57,299 nucleotides of DNA from Sphingomonas sp. RIT328. Its GTDB lineage: Bacteria > Pseudomonadota > Alphaproteobacteria > Sphingomonadales > Sphingomonadaceae. Where the stretch lies: positions 1 through 57,299 of the forward strand of contig NZ_JFYV01000024.1 of assembly GCF_000632225.1 (NCBI RefSeq), in the 5' to 3' direction. The position numbers and the translations under genes are program-made. The notes under the pieces are model-generated. The model was not told the origin of the DNA. It saw only the letters and a list, made by a program, of their open reading frames with translations, and did not search any database. Positions 43,503 to 52,222 of this stretch are shown piece after piece (position 1 is the first letter of the stretch; each line of letters opens with the position of its first letter).

Positions 43503-44618
43503 ATGAAGAAAGCCGCCCCCTATGCCGCCGGGATCGCCGCCATCGGCCTGGTCGCCGCTGCCGCAGCCGGAGTCGCCCATGCCCAGGGACGCAGCGCGCA
43601 GCTGACGCAGGTGGCACAATTCGATCATCAGGCGACCGGCGTCGCGGTGACCGAGGATGGCCGTCGCTTCGTCAACTTTCCTCGCTGGACGGACGACGCG
43701 CCCATCTCTGTTGCCGAGGTGATGAAGGACGGATCCTTACGTCCCTATCCCGACGCGAAGTGGAACAGCTGGCGCAACGCTCGCGCCAACGAACTGCCGG
43801 TCGGCGATTATTTCATCTGCGTGCAGTCGATCGTCCCCGATGGCCATGGCAACCTTTGGGTGCTGGATCCCGGCGCGCCGGGTAACGAGAAGATCCTCGA
43901 AGGCGCCCCGAAACTCGTCCGCATCGATCTGGCGTCGAACAGGGTGACGAAGACGATCCCGGTTCCCGGCGACGTGGCGTTGCAGGGCACCTACCTCAAC
44001 GACATCCGCTTCTCGCCCGACGGCAAGATCGGCTACATCACCGACAGCGGCACGCGGGGCGCGATCATCGTGGTCGACCTGGAGAGCGGCAAGAGCCACC
44101 GTGCGCTTGACGGGCACCCCTCGACGCAGATCGACAAGACGGTGAAGGTCACGCTCGACGGCAAGCCGCTCGTCCGCCCCGATGGCCGCCAGCCTGCCTT
44201 CGCCGCCGATGGCATCGCGATCTCCAAGGACGGCAAGACGCTCTACTATCAGGCGCTGACCGGCAAGACGCTCTATTCGATCGACACCGCCAAGCTGCGG
44301 TCGGACGTCAGCGAGACCGACAGGTCAGCTGCTGTGAAGACGGTCGCGCAGACCCACGTTGCCGACGGCCTGTGGATGAGCAAGGCGGGCGTCCTCTACC
44401 TGACCTCGCCGACCGACTATGCGATCAAGCGGCTGAACGGCGCGACCGTCGAGACGGTGCTGACCGACCGCCGGCTGCGCTGGCCCGACACCTTCTCCGA
44501 AGGGCGTGACGGGACGATGTACGTCACCGCCAGCCATATCCAGGACACCAACTGGTTCACGCCCGGCACACCCCCGTCGATCAAGACGCAGCTGTTCTCC
44601 TTCGCGCCCGCCAAGTGA
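43503..44618 (+). CDS. Exported MRJP/SMP-30-like protein
   Basis: 371 residues from ATG 43503, with CAGGAGC 7 bases upstream. A signal peptide, KKAAPYAAGIAAIGLVAAAA then AGVAHAQG, precedes a beta-propeller: VTEDGRRFVNFPRW, IVPDGHGNLWVLDPG, FSPDGKIGYITDSG, FAADGIAISKDGKTLYYQAL, LYLTSPTDYAIKRLNG, PDTFSEGRDGTMYVT. This is the major-royal-jelly/SMP-30 type found as secreted sugar-lactone or pigment-related proteins. It has its own Shine-Dalgarno and signal peptide yet lies in frame with the upstream hydrolase. Confidence 0.85.
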   Translation: MKKAAPYAAGIAAIGLVAAAAAGVAHAQGRSAQLTQVAQFDHQATGVAVTEDGRRFVNFPRWTDDAPISVAEVMKDGSLRPYPDAKWNSWRNARANELPVGDYFICVQSIVPDGHGNLWVLDPGAPGNEKILEGAPKLVRIDLASNRVTKTIPVPGDVALQGTYLNDIRFSPDGKIGYITDSGTRGAIIVVDLESGKSHRALDGHPSTQIDKTVKVTLDGKPLVRPDGRQPAFAADGIAISKDGKTLYYQALTGKTLYSIDTAKLRSDVSETDRSAAVKTVAQTHVADGLWMSKAGVLYLTSPTDYAIKRLNGATVETVLTDRRLRWPDTFSEGRDGTMYVTASHIQDTNWFTPGTPPSIKTQLFSFAPAK

Positions 44619-44629
44619 TCGGACATCCC

Positions 44630-45715
44630 ATGACCTATCTACGCTATTCGCCCGACATCGAAACACCGGAGACCGACGAACAGGACAGCATCAACGGCAT
44701 CATCCAGGGCATGACCCAGGAGAGCCAGACCGTCGAGAAGCGCGACGGGCATGCGGTACGGGCGAGCCATGCCAAGAGCACGGCCTGTGTGATCGGCAAG
44801 CTCATCGTTGCGCCCGGGTTGCCGCCCGAGCTGGCACAGGGCCTCTTCGCAGATCCAGGCACGTTCGATGTCGCCGTCCGTTTTGCGCAAGGCCCCGGTG
44901 AGAAGCTCGGCGACCGCGTCTCAACCCATCGCGGCATGTCGATCAAGGTATTCGGTGTCGAGGGCACGAAGCTGCCTGGCCATGACGCGCCGACGCAGGA
45001 CTTCGTCCTCGCCAGCGGTACGACCTTCCCGGCGGGGACCGCCGCGGGCTTCCTCTCGCAAGCCAAGAAGATTGGGCTGACGGTGCCCATGCCCGAAGGG
45101 GTGAAGAGTGCGGCCGCCTCCGTCGCCCGCAACATCAACAAGGTACTGAATGCGGTCGGTGCGGGTCCGAGCCCGACGCTGGACTTCTATGGCCACCCCT
45201 TCAGCCACCCGCTGGTCGAGGAATATTTCAGCCAGTGCCCGGTGCGCTACGGCGACCATGTCGCGAAGATCGGGGCCTTTCCCGTTTCAGCCGAGCAACA
45301 TGCGCTCGCCGATTGGCAGCTCGACCCGCATCAGGATGAGGATGGCTTCCGCCATGCCTCGGTCGAGTACTTCGAGGGCAAGGATGCGGTGTTCGAGCTT
45401 CGGGCGCAGCTGTGGACCGATGCCGAGACGCAGCCGATCGAGGACACCTCCGTCGATTGGCCGACAAGCGAAAGCCCATATCGTACCGTCGCCACGATCC
45501 GATTGCCGCGGCAGTCGGCCTATGGCCCCGACCGCGTCCGCTACTTCGACGAAGTGATGACGTTCCGCCCGGCCCATAGCCTTGAGGTCCATCGCCCGCT
45601 GGGCGGCGTGATGCGCGCGCGCATGCAGGTCTACCAGGCGCTCAGCGACTTCCGTCACCGTGAGAACGGCATCGCCGCCGCCAACACCGCTACCATCCAG
45701 GACATTCCAGCCTGA
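44630..45715 (+). CDS. Catalase-fold heme protein, copy 2
   Basis: 361 residues from ATG 44630 (a GTG at 44615 overlaps the previous stop). Features parallel copy 1: distal His in RASHAKSTACVIGKLIV, VRFAQGPGEK, HRGMSIKVFGVEG, DFVLASGTTF (Ser where catalases have Asn), and HRPLGGVMRARMQVYQALSD with R-x3-Y. The distal Asn change may alter peroxide chemistry. The two copies flank the ADH, CMD, hydrolase and MRJP genes. Confidence 0.82.
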   Translation: MTYLRYSPDIETPETDEQDSINGIIQGMTQESQTVEKRDGHAVRASHAKSTACVIGKLIVAPGLPPELAQGLFADPGTFDVAVRFAQGPGEKLGDRVSTHRGMSIKVFGVEGTKLPGHDAPTQDFVLASGTTFPAGTAAGFLSQAKKIGLTVPMPEGVKSAAASVARNINKVLNAVGAGPSPTLDFYGHPFSHPLVEEYFSQCPVRYGDHVAKIGAFPVSAEQHALADWQLDPHQDEDGFRHASVEYFEGKDAVFELRAQLWTDAETQPIEDTSVDWPTSESPYRTVATIRLPRQSAYGPDRVRYFDEVMTFRPAHSLEVHRPLGGVMRARMQVYQALSDFRHRENGIAAANTATIQDIPA

Positions 45716-45752
45716 GCTGAACACCAGTCCTGATGACAGTGAGAGGACAATC

Positions 45753-45797
45753 ATGAAGCTGCAAGGCAACCACGACGCTCAGGCGGGGAATGCATAA
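45753..45797 (+). CDS. 14-residue upstream ORF
   Basis: ATG 45753 with GAGAGGACA upstream: MKLQGNHDAQAGNA, stop TAA, whose last bases overlap the following ATG (TAATGG). It could be a coupling leader peptide or the remnant of a deleted gene start. Its translation is speculative. Confidence 0.3.
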   Translation: MKLQGNHDAQAGNA

Positions 45798-46558
45798 TGG
45801 CGCGCTTTTCCAACAAGGTCATCGTCATCACGGGTGCCGCCTCGGGGATCGGTGAAGGGGTCGCGCGTCGCTTCGCTGAGGAAGGCGCAACGCTGGTATT
45901 GGGCGACATCGACAAGGCCGCGCTCGACAAGCTGGCGGGCGAACTGCACGGCACAGTCGAAACCCGCGAGACCGACGTGTCCGATCACGCTGCATGCGAG
46001 ACGCTCGTCCAGGCTGCGATCGATCGCTTCGGTCGGATAGACGTGCTGGTTAACGACGCGGGCGTCGATCATCTCGGCAAAGTCGATGAAGGCGACTTCG
46101 CCGAATTCACCAAGGTGATTGAGACCGACCTCTACGGCGTCGTTCACATGAGCCGCGCGGCGATCCCCCATCTGCGCCAATCGAAAGGCTGCATCGTCAA
46201 TGTGTCGTCGGTGTCCGGGCTGGGCGGCGACTGGAACCATAGCTTCTACTGCGCGGCAAAGGGCGCAGTGAGCAACTTCACCCGTGCGCTGGCGATGGAC
46301 GAGGCGAAGCACGGCGTCCGCGTCAACGCGGTCAACCCGTCGCTCACCTACACCGCGCTGACCGCGGGCATGAAGGAGCAGCCCGAGTTGATCACCAAGT
46401 TCGAAGAACGCATCCCATTGGGCCGCGGTGCCGAGCCCGCCGACATTGCGGGGGTAATCGCGTTCCTCGCGAGTGAGGATGCGCATTTCGTGACGGGCGT
46501 GAACCTGCCAGTCGATGGCGGCCTTACTGCCTCAAACGGGCAACCGCCGCTGTCTTGA
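45797..46558 (+). CDS. Short-chain dehydrogenase/reductase
   Basis: 253 residues. TGAASGIGEGVAR (about 12-24), acidic GDIDKAALD after strand 2 suggesting NAD(H), NDAGVDH for the NNAG motif, Ser in VNVSSVSGLG, YCAAKGAVSNF (Tyr-x3-Lys) and TGVNLPVDGGLTA at the C-terminus. FabG-like. Last gene of the detoxification run; a GC hairpin follows. Confidence 0.88.
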   Translation: MARFSNKVIVITGAASGIGEGVARRFAEEGATLVLGDIDKAALDKLAGELHGTVETRETDVSDHAACETLVQAAIDRFGRIDVLVNDAGVDHLGKVDEGDFAEFTKVIETDLYGVVHMSRAAIPHLRQSKGCIVNVSSVSGLGGDWNHSFYCAAKGAVSNFTRALAMDEAKHGVRVNAVNPSLTYTALTAGMKEQPELITKFEERIPLGRGAEPADIAGVIAFLASEDAHFVTGVNLPVDGGLTASNGQPPLS

Positions 46559-46567
46559 TGGATGTGA

Positions 46568-46587
46568 GGCGGGCCCTCGCGCCCGCC
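46568..46587. terminator. Hairpin after the SDR
   Basis: GGCGGGC-CCTCGC-GCCCGCC, then CAATATT, 9 bases after the SDR stop. Likely terminator of the detoxification run. Confidence 0.6.
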
Positions 46588-46674
46588 CAATATTCGGGAT
46601 GTGAGCATGCCCCTGATGCCAGATTCATTAAAGGGCAAATTGCTCAAGCCGATTGATTCACGTCGCAGCAATTT

Positions 46675-46739
46675 GACCCAGAAGACGACATTCAGACCGA
46701 CTTGCCGGCTTCCCGACTTCGGCCATTTGCTAATCGGCG
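46675..46739 (+). repeat. Two-box intergenic repeat, copy 13
   Basis: GACCCAGAAGACGACATTCA at 46675, box 2 CTTCGGCCATTTGCTAATCG at 46717, in the convergent SDR/ackA gap. Confidence 0.6.
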
Positions 46740-46760
46740 CGCTGCCACCGGCAGGCGATG

Positions 46761-47819
46761 TCACGCCGCCGTGTCACGCGCGACGTCCGCCCGCATAAGC
46801 TTCGACGCATCCCACGCGATCTGCTCTTCCTCATCAGCCGAGCAGACTCTGACGTTCCCCGCATCTGCACCCTCTGCGACTCCGGCCCAGGCGAGATCGG
46901 CGCATATCGCGTTCCGCGTCTCGGCATCATGCTCGCCGATGCCACCGCTGAAGACGAGCAGGTCGATGCCGCCCAGGCTGGCGGTCATCGCCGCGATCTG
47001 CTTGGCGACCGATCGGCAGAAGATGTCGATGGCAAGCCGGGCGTCGGGAGCGGCGGGTGCCAGCCGACGGAGTGTCTGCAGGTCGCCGCTCCGGTCCGAG
47101 ATGCCGAGGAGGCCGGATTCACGATCGAGCAACTCCTCGAGCCGACCAGCCGTCATTCCGTGTTTGCGCAGCAGGAACATCAGCAGGCCGGGATCGAGAT
47201 CGCCGCTCCGGGTGGCCATCACGACGCCCCCCGAGGGAGTTAGTCCCATCGAGGTATCGACCGAGACGCCGTCCAGGATCGCCGTGACGCTTGCCCCGCT
47301 GCCGAGGTGCGCGATCACCAGCCGCTCGGGCAGGTCGGCGCCGAGCTGGCGCACGATCGACTGACAGGATAGGCCGTGAAAGCCGTAGCGTCTGACCCCG
47401 ACCGTCCGGAGCGCTTTGGGAACGGGCAGAACGGCGGCGATCGCCGGTAGGTGTTCGTGGAAGCCTGTATCGAAACAGGCGACCTGCGGTGTGCCCGGAT
47501 AGCGGCGCCGCGCCGCCGCGATCAGGTCCAGCGCGGCGGGCCCATGCAGGGGCGCAAACGCGCATGCCGCCTTGAGGTCGGCAATGACACCGTCGTCGAT
47601 CAGCGTCGGCCGGAACAGCTTTGAGCCGCCGTGGACGACGCGGTGGCCGATCGCATCGGGCAACCTGTCTAGCTTCGCCGCGATCCCGTCGAAGCTATGA
47701 TCGTGCGCAGTCTCGATCGCACCAGAGACTACCGTCTCCATCCGGTCGTTCCCGACGGTGAATGCACCGTATTTCAGTGACGAGGAGCCGCCGTTGATCG
47801 CCAGGATCAGCGTGTCCAC
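46761..47819 (-). CDS. ackA: Acetate kinase
   Basis: 352 residues, short for AckA (about 400 usual). ASKHA fold: [14 protein letters not shown] at the N-terminus, [71 protein letters not shown], and [17 protein letters not shown]. It makes ATP and acetate from acetyl phosphate. Its start overlaps the end of xfp by 13 bases, so the phosphoketolase product is used directly. Confidence 0.95.
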   Translation of the reverse strand: MDTLILAINGGSSSLKYGAFTVGNDRMETVVSGAIETAHDHSFDGIAAKLDRLPDAIGHRVVHGGSKLFRPTLIDDGVIADLKAACAFAPLHGPAALDLIAAARRRYPGTPQVACFDTGFHEHLPAIAAVLPVPKALRTVGVRRYGFHGLSCQSIVRQLGADLPERLVIAHLGSGASVTAILDGVSVDTSMGLTPSGGVVMATRSGDLDPGLLMFLLRKHGMTAGRLEELLDRESGLLGISDRSGDLQTLRRLAPAAPDARLAIDIFCRSVAKQIAAMTASLGGIDLLVFSGGIGEHDAETRNAICADLAWAGVAEGADAGNVRVCSADEEEQIAWDASKLMRADVARDTAA

Positions 47820-50221
47820 TGCCAGTCCCGCACCTCGGGCAGGTCGTCACCCTGTTCGGCGACGTAGAGCTTGTGGCGCTCCATCATCCCCCAGTAGCGG
47901 GCAGTCTCCGCGGGCACGCGATCCTTCAGGCGCGGCACGCGCTCGATCGCGTCGAGTGCGAGCCGGTATCGGTCAAGGTCGTTCATGACGACCATGTCGA
48001 ACGGCGTCGTCGTGGTACCCTCGCCCTTGTAGCCGCGGACGTGAAAGTTGTGGTGACCGTGACGGGCGTAGGCCAGCCGGTGCACCAGCGAAGGATAGCC
48101 GTGAAAGGCGAAGATCACCGGCCGGTCGGTGGTGAACATCGCGTCGAACGCACGATCGTCCATCCCGTGCGGATGTTCCGACTGCGGTTGCAGCACCATG
48201 AGGTCGACGACGTTCACCACCCGAATGCGGATGTCGGGCACATACTCCCGCAATAAGGTCGTTGCCGCGAGCGTCTCCAGCGTCGGCACGTCGCCGGCAC
48301 AGGCAAGCACCACATCGGGGTCGCCGTCGTCGCTCGCCCAGTCCCAGATGCCGGCACCGGTCGTGCAGTGGCGCACCGCCTCGTCGATCGTCAGCCACTG
48401 CCATTCGGGCTGCTTGCCGGCGACGATGACATTTACATAATTGCGGCTGCGCAGGCAGTGATCGGCGACCGACAACAGACAATTGGCGTCGGGCGGCAGG
48501 TAGATGCGCGTGACCTCGGCCGTCTTGTTCGCCACGTGGTCGAGGAAACCCGGATCCTGGTGTGACGAGCCGTTGTGATCCTGCCGCCAGACATGCGACG
48601 TCAGCAGGTAGTTGAGCGAGGCGATCGGTTTGCGCCACGGGATCGTGCGCGTGGTCGTCAGCCACTTCGCGTGCTGGTTCACCATCGAGTCGACGATATG
48701 GACGAATGCCTCGTAGCACGAGAACAGGCCGTGGCGTCCTGTCAACAGATAGCCCTCCAGCCAGCCCTGGCAGAGATGCTCGCTCAGCACCTCCATCACG
48801 CGGCCGTCCTGAGCAAGGTCGGTATCGTTCGGCTCCGTTTCCGCCATCCACGTCTTGCCTGTAACGTCGTACACCGCCTGCAAGCGGTTCGAGGCGGTCT
48901 CGTCGGGGCCGAACAGCCGCATGTTCGACGCGCCCAGGTTGAGCGCCATCGCCTCCTTCAGGTAGCTGCCGAGCGTCGCCGTGGCAGGCGCCCTGACGCC
49001 CCCGGGCGCCGTGAGCGCGACGGCGTGCGACCGGAAATTGGGCAGCGCCAGCGAGCGCATCAGCTCCCCGCCATTGGCGTGCGGGTTGGAGCCCATCCGG
49101 CGGTGACCGGTCGGCGCCAATGAAGCGAACTCTTCGCGGAACTTGCCGGTGGCGTCGAACAGCTCTTCGGCGCGATAACTCCGCATCCACGCCTCTAGCA
49201 GGACGAGATGCTCAGGATTGTCGAAATCGGCGATCGGCACCTGATGTGCGCGCCAGGTGCCCTCGACCGGCTTGCCGTCGACAATTTTCGGCCCGGTCCA
49301 GCCCTTCGGCGTGCGGAGCACGATCATCGGCCAGCGTGGCCGCAACCCGCTTGGCGTGGCCGACCGGGCCTCGCGCTGGATCGTGCGGATATGGTCGAGC
49401 ACCGTGTCGAGCGCCCCCGCCAGCTGCTGATGGACGAACATCGGGTCGTCACCTTCGACGAAGAACGGCTCGTGACCGTATCCGCGCAGCAGGCTGGCAA
49501 GCTCCTCGTCGCCGATCCGGGCGAGCACGGTCGGGTTGGCGATCTTGAAGCCGTTGAGGTGCAGGATCGGCAGCACCGCGCCGTCACGCGCGGGATTGAG
49601 GAACTTGTTGCTGTGCCAGCTTGCCGCGAGCGCGCCTGTCTCTGCTTCGCCGTCGCCGATGACGCAGGCGACGATCAGGTCGGGATTGTCGAACGCGGCG
49701 CCGTATGCGTGGGCGAGCGAATAGCCGAGCTCACCGCCTTCGTGGATCGATCCCGGCGTCTCCGGCGCGACATGGCTCGGGATCCCGCCCGGCCAGGAGA
49801 ACTGCCGGAACAGCCGCTCCATGCCGCCGCGACTGCGCTCGATTGCGGGGTAGCGCTCGGTGTAGGAGCCTTCGAGATAGGTCTGCGCGACGATGCCGGG
49901 GCCGCCATGGCCGGGCCCGATGATCGCGATCATGTCGAGGTCGTGCTCGACGATCAGGCGGTTGAAGTGGACGTAGAGGAGGTTCAGCCCCGGCGTGGTG
50001 CCCCAATGGCCGAGCAGCCGCGGCTTGATGTCGGCCAGCGTCAGAGGACGTTCCAGCAACGGATTGGCGCGCAGGTAAATTTGGCCGACCGAGAGGTAGT
50101 TCGCCGCCCGCCAGTAGCCGTGCATCCGCCGCAGCAAATCCGGCGACAGCGGCGACGCCTCTGCCGCGCGGATGTCCGTGTGAGGGTTCCCGAGGGGCGA
50201 GCGTTCGAGCAGCGCGTCCAT
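47807..50221 (-). CDS. xfp: Xylulose-5-phosphate/fructose-6-phosphate phosphoketolase
   Basis: 804 residues from ATG 50221 (TTG 50227 would add two). A ThDP enzyme giving acetyl phosphate plus glyceraldehyde 3-phosphate or erythrose 4-phosphate. Features: [33 protein letters not shown], the ThDP motif [53 protein letters not shown] and [20 protein letters not shown]. Full length. Downstream of a 56-residue small gene and upstream of ackA; the operon yields acetate and ATP from pentose phosphates. Confidence 0.96.
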   Translation of the reverse strand: MDALLERSPLGNPHTDIRAAEASPLSPDLLRRMHGYWRAANYLSVGQIYLRANPLLERPLTLADIKPRLLGHWGTTPGLNLLYVHFNRLIVEHDLDMIAIIGPGHGGPGIVAQTYLEGSYTERYPAIERSRGGMERLFRQFSWPGGIPSHVAPETPGSIHEGGELGYSLAHAYGAAFDNPDLIVACVIGDGEAETGALAASWHSNKFLNPARDGAVLPILHLNGFKIANPTVLARIGDEELASLLRGYGHEPFFVEGDDPMFVHQQLAGALDTVLDHIRTIQREARSATPSGLRPRWPMIVLRTPKGWTGPKIVDGKPVEGTWRAHQVPIADFDNPEHLVLLEAWMRSYRAEELFDATGKFREEFASLAPTGHRRMGSNPHANGGELMRSLALPNFRSHAVALTAPGGVRAPATATLGSYLKEAMALNLGASNMRLFGPDETASNRLQAVYDVTGKTWMAETEPNDTDLAQDGRVMEVLSEHLCQGWLEGYLLTGRHGLFSCYEAFVHIVDSMVNQHAKWLTTTRTIPWRKPIASLNYLLTSHVWRQDHNGSSHQDPGFLDHVANKTAEVTRIYLPPDANCLLSVADHCLRSRNYVNVIVAGKQPEWQWLTIDEAVRHCTTGAGIWDWASDDGDPDVVLACAGDVPTLETLAATTLLREYVPDIRIRVVNVVDLMVLQPQSEHPHGMDDRAFDAMFTTDRPVIFAFHGYPSLVHRLAYARHGHHNFHVRGYKGEGTTTTPFDMVVMNDLDRYRLALDAIERVPRLKDRVPAETARYWGMMERHKLYVAEQGDDLPEVRDWQWTR

Positions 50222-50223
50222 GC

Positions 50224-50394
50224 TCAAGCCGACCCGCCGTCCGCCGACGGTCTACCGGTTCGAGTGTGGCCGGCCGCCCAGTGCAGGTCGGCAAGCTCGG
50301 TATGGATGATGCGCGCCATGTTGGTAGCCGAGAGTTCGGCCATCTTCCGTTCGAACCGTGCGCGAGCGAGATGATTGCGGCGAATAAGCGGCAT
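50224..50394 (-). CDS. 56-residue small protein upstream of xfp
   Basis: From ATG 50394: [40 protein letters not shown], then a Gly/Ser tail; basic and helical. The stop is 2 bases before the xfp ATG (TGAGCATGG), so they are co-translated. The start codon follows a GGGAG that can pair with CTCCCG in the leader. The family is unknown to me. Confidence 0.6.
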   Translation of the reverse strand: MPLIRRNHLARARFERKMAELSATNMARIIHTELADLHWAAGHTRTGRPSADGGSA

Positions 50395-50447
50395 AGCCGT
50401 CTCCCGTTGGTAAGCGGGAGCGCTGACGGTCTCTCAGCCGTCGCGGT
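50395..50447 (-). promoter_or_regulatory. Two-part 5' leader motif with SD-sequestering hairpin, copy A
   Basis: In RNA sense: GACGG-CTGAGAGA-CCGTC (hairpin 1), then GCG, then CTCCCG-CTTACCAA-CGGGAG (hairpin 2, which hides the GGGAG ribosome binding site), then ACGGCT and ATG. The conserved strings GGCTGAGAGAC and GCGCTCCCGCTTAC recur upstream of 34990 (copy B). This suggests translational control of the small protein, xfp and ackA. Confidence 0.65.
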
Positions 50448-50557
50448 GCCCAGGGCGGAAGCGACGATGACCTTCATTACCACGTTGGCGCTTTATCCCC
50501 TAACGATCTCTGGCCGGTAAACGAGGAGCCGGCGTGCAGTACAGTCGCCCGCGACAA

Positions 50558-50622
50558 GACCCACGACCGGCCGTTCTCGGTGACGCCGAGCCCTCCCAAC
50601 TTCGGCCATTCGTTCACTTCGG
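50558..50622 (+). repeat. Two-box intergenic repeat, copy 14
   Basis: GACCCACGACCGGCCGTTCT at 50558, box 2 AACTTCGGCCATTCGTTCAC at 50599, between the xfp leader and the alpha-galactosidase gene. Confidence 0.65.
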
Positions 50623-50740
50623 TGTCGCAGCCCCTTCTGCTCCTTCCGGCCTTCCGATAGCAGCCGCCTGCAAAGTTGAGGCTGGAATTGCGTGCGAAGG
50701 TGCTGCACGTGCAGTCCATAGGAAACGAAAGAGGTTCGGC

Positions 50741-51973
50741 GTGCTGAACAAGGTGTTGCTCCGCGTCATTACTGCGGTTCTGCTGCTTCACACGGCCACT
50801 CCGCTTCGGGCACAAGAGGTGCTCGATCCCGACCCGAATACGCTGGCACCGTCCAAGGACCCGAGGCGTACTGCGAACGGCCTGGCGCAGCAGCCGCCGA
50901 TGGGCTGGAACAGCTGGAACAAGTTCGCCTGCAAGGTGGACGAGACCACTATCCGTGCGGCCGCTGACGCGATCGCCACTAACGGGATGAAGGGCGCCGG
51001 GTATAACTATGTCGTTATCGATGATTGCTGGCACGGCGCCCGCGACGCGAACGGATTCATCACCGCGGACAAGACGCGCTTCCCCAGCGGGATGAAGGCG
51101 CTGTCGGACTATATCCACGCCAAGGGGCTCAAGTTCGGCATCTACTCAGACGCCGGCACGAAGACGTGCGGGGGGCGTCCGGGTAGCCAGGGACACGAAT
51201 ATCAAGATGCCCTGCAATATGCACGCTGGGGCGTGGACTACCTCAAGTATGACTGGTGCTCGACAGGCGTTCGCAACGCCGAAGAAGCCTATGCGCTCAT
51301 GTCGGACGCGCTCCGTGCGTCGGGTCGCGATATCCTGTTTTCGATGTGCGAATGGGGGAATTCGAGGCCGTGGCTATGGGCGTCCAAGATCGGCAACATG
51401 TGGCGCACGACCGGCGACATCACCGATAAATGGACTGGCCGTTATGGCTATAGCTGGGGTGTGGCGTCGATCGCCGACATGAACGAGCCGCTATGGCCCT
51501 ACGCCGGACCGGGTCATTGGAACGATCCCGATATGCTGGAGGTAGGGAACGGCGGCATGACCGACACCGAATATCGTTCGCATTTCTCGCTCTGGGCGAT
51601 CATGGCCGCGCCGCTGATCGCCGGCAACGATATCGTCGGCATGACCAATGCGACCCGCGCGATCCTTCTCAACACGGACGTCATTGCCGTCGATCAGGAT
51701 CGGCTTGGCATACAAGGCCACCGGGTGTGGAAAGACGGTGACCGCGAAATTTGGTCCAAACCTCTGTCAGACGGGGGGCGTGCCCTGCTGCTGTTCAATC
51801 GCGGCGACGCCGCCGCGGCCATCGCCGCCGACTGGACAATGCTCGGCTTGCCACGAAAAGTACGGATGGAGGTGCGCGACCTCTGGGCGCACAAGAGCCT
51901 CGGCAAACGCTCTGGCCGCTTCGAGGCGTCGGTCGCACCTCATGGTGTCGTCATGGTGCGATTGAAGCAATAA
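50741..51973 (+). CDS. Alpha-galactosidase, glycoside hydrolase family 27
   Basis: 410 residues from GTG 50741 (GAGG upstream), giving a proper signal peptide VLLRVITAVLLLHTATPLRA. The upstream extension to 50534 crosses a repeat copy. GH27 motifs: PPMGWNSWNKFACKV, YNYVVIDDCWHGARD, GIYSDAGTKTCGGRPGSQGH, the nucleophile Asp in DYLKYDWCSTG, the acid/base Asp in WRTTGDI, and GPGHWNDPDMLEVGNGGM. A C-terminal beta domain follows. It removes terminal alpha-galactose (or alpha-N-acetylgalactosamine) in the periplasm or outside. Confidence 0.93.
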   Translation: MLNKVLLRVITAVLLLHTATPLRAQEVLDPDPNTLAPSKDPRRTANGLAQQPPMGWNSWNKFACKVDETTIRAAADAIATNGMKGAGYNYVVIDDCWHGARDANGFITADKTRFPSGMKALSDYIHAKGLKFGIYSDAGTKTCGGRPGSQGHEYQDALQYARWGVDYLKYDWCSTGVRNAEEAYALMSDALRASGRDILFSMCEWGNSRPWLWASKIGNMWRTTGDITDKWTGRYGYSWGVASIADMNEPLWPYAGPGHWNDPDMLEVGNGGMTDTEYRSHFSLWAIMAAPLIAGNDIVGMTNATRAILLNTDVIAVDQDRLGIQGHRVWKDGDREIWSKPLSDGGRALLLFNRGDAAAAIAADWTMLGLPRKVRMEVRDLWAHKSLGKRSGRFEASVAPHGVVMVRLKQ

Positions 51974-52051
51974 TTCCGAAAAGAATGCCTGCGGATACGA
52001 TCTCGGCCCGGTGTTGGGGCGGATTTTTCCGTTCGGTATGTGTAGCGCGAC

Positions 52052-52112
52052 GACCCACATGCGGACGCTCACAGCCGCTTTATCGCTTCCCGAAAGCGGA
52101 CGTCCATTCAGG
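52052..52112 (+). repeat. Two-box intergenic repeat, copy 15 (diverged)
   Basis: GACCCACATGCGGACGCTCA at 52052 and CCCGAAAGCGGACGTCCATT at 52089, between the alpha-galactosidase stop and the helicase fragment. Confidence 0.45.
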
Positions 52113-52222
52113 TGGCGCGGCAGGGCAGCAAATGGGCCGATTGCGGACCGGCAGCCTTTTACATGGGCAGCGGAAGCTGCTGTTTTGCGGGTGTCACAAA
52201 CGCTCGGTTGTGACACTCGGCC

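Noticed and set aside
50400..50450. TPP riboswitch upstream of xfp
   Set aside because: Only CTGAGAGA resembles the TPP motif; the other conserved TPP segments (ACCC, CCTGA..GGNTAATNCC) are absent.
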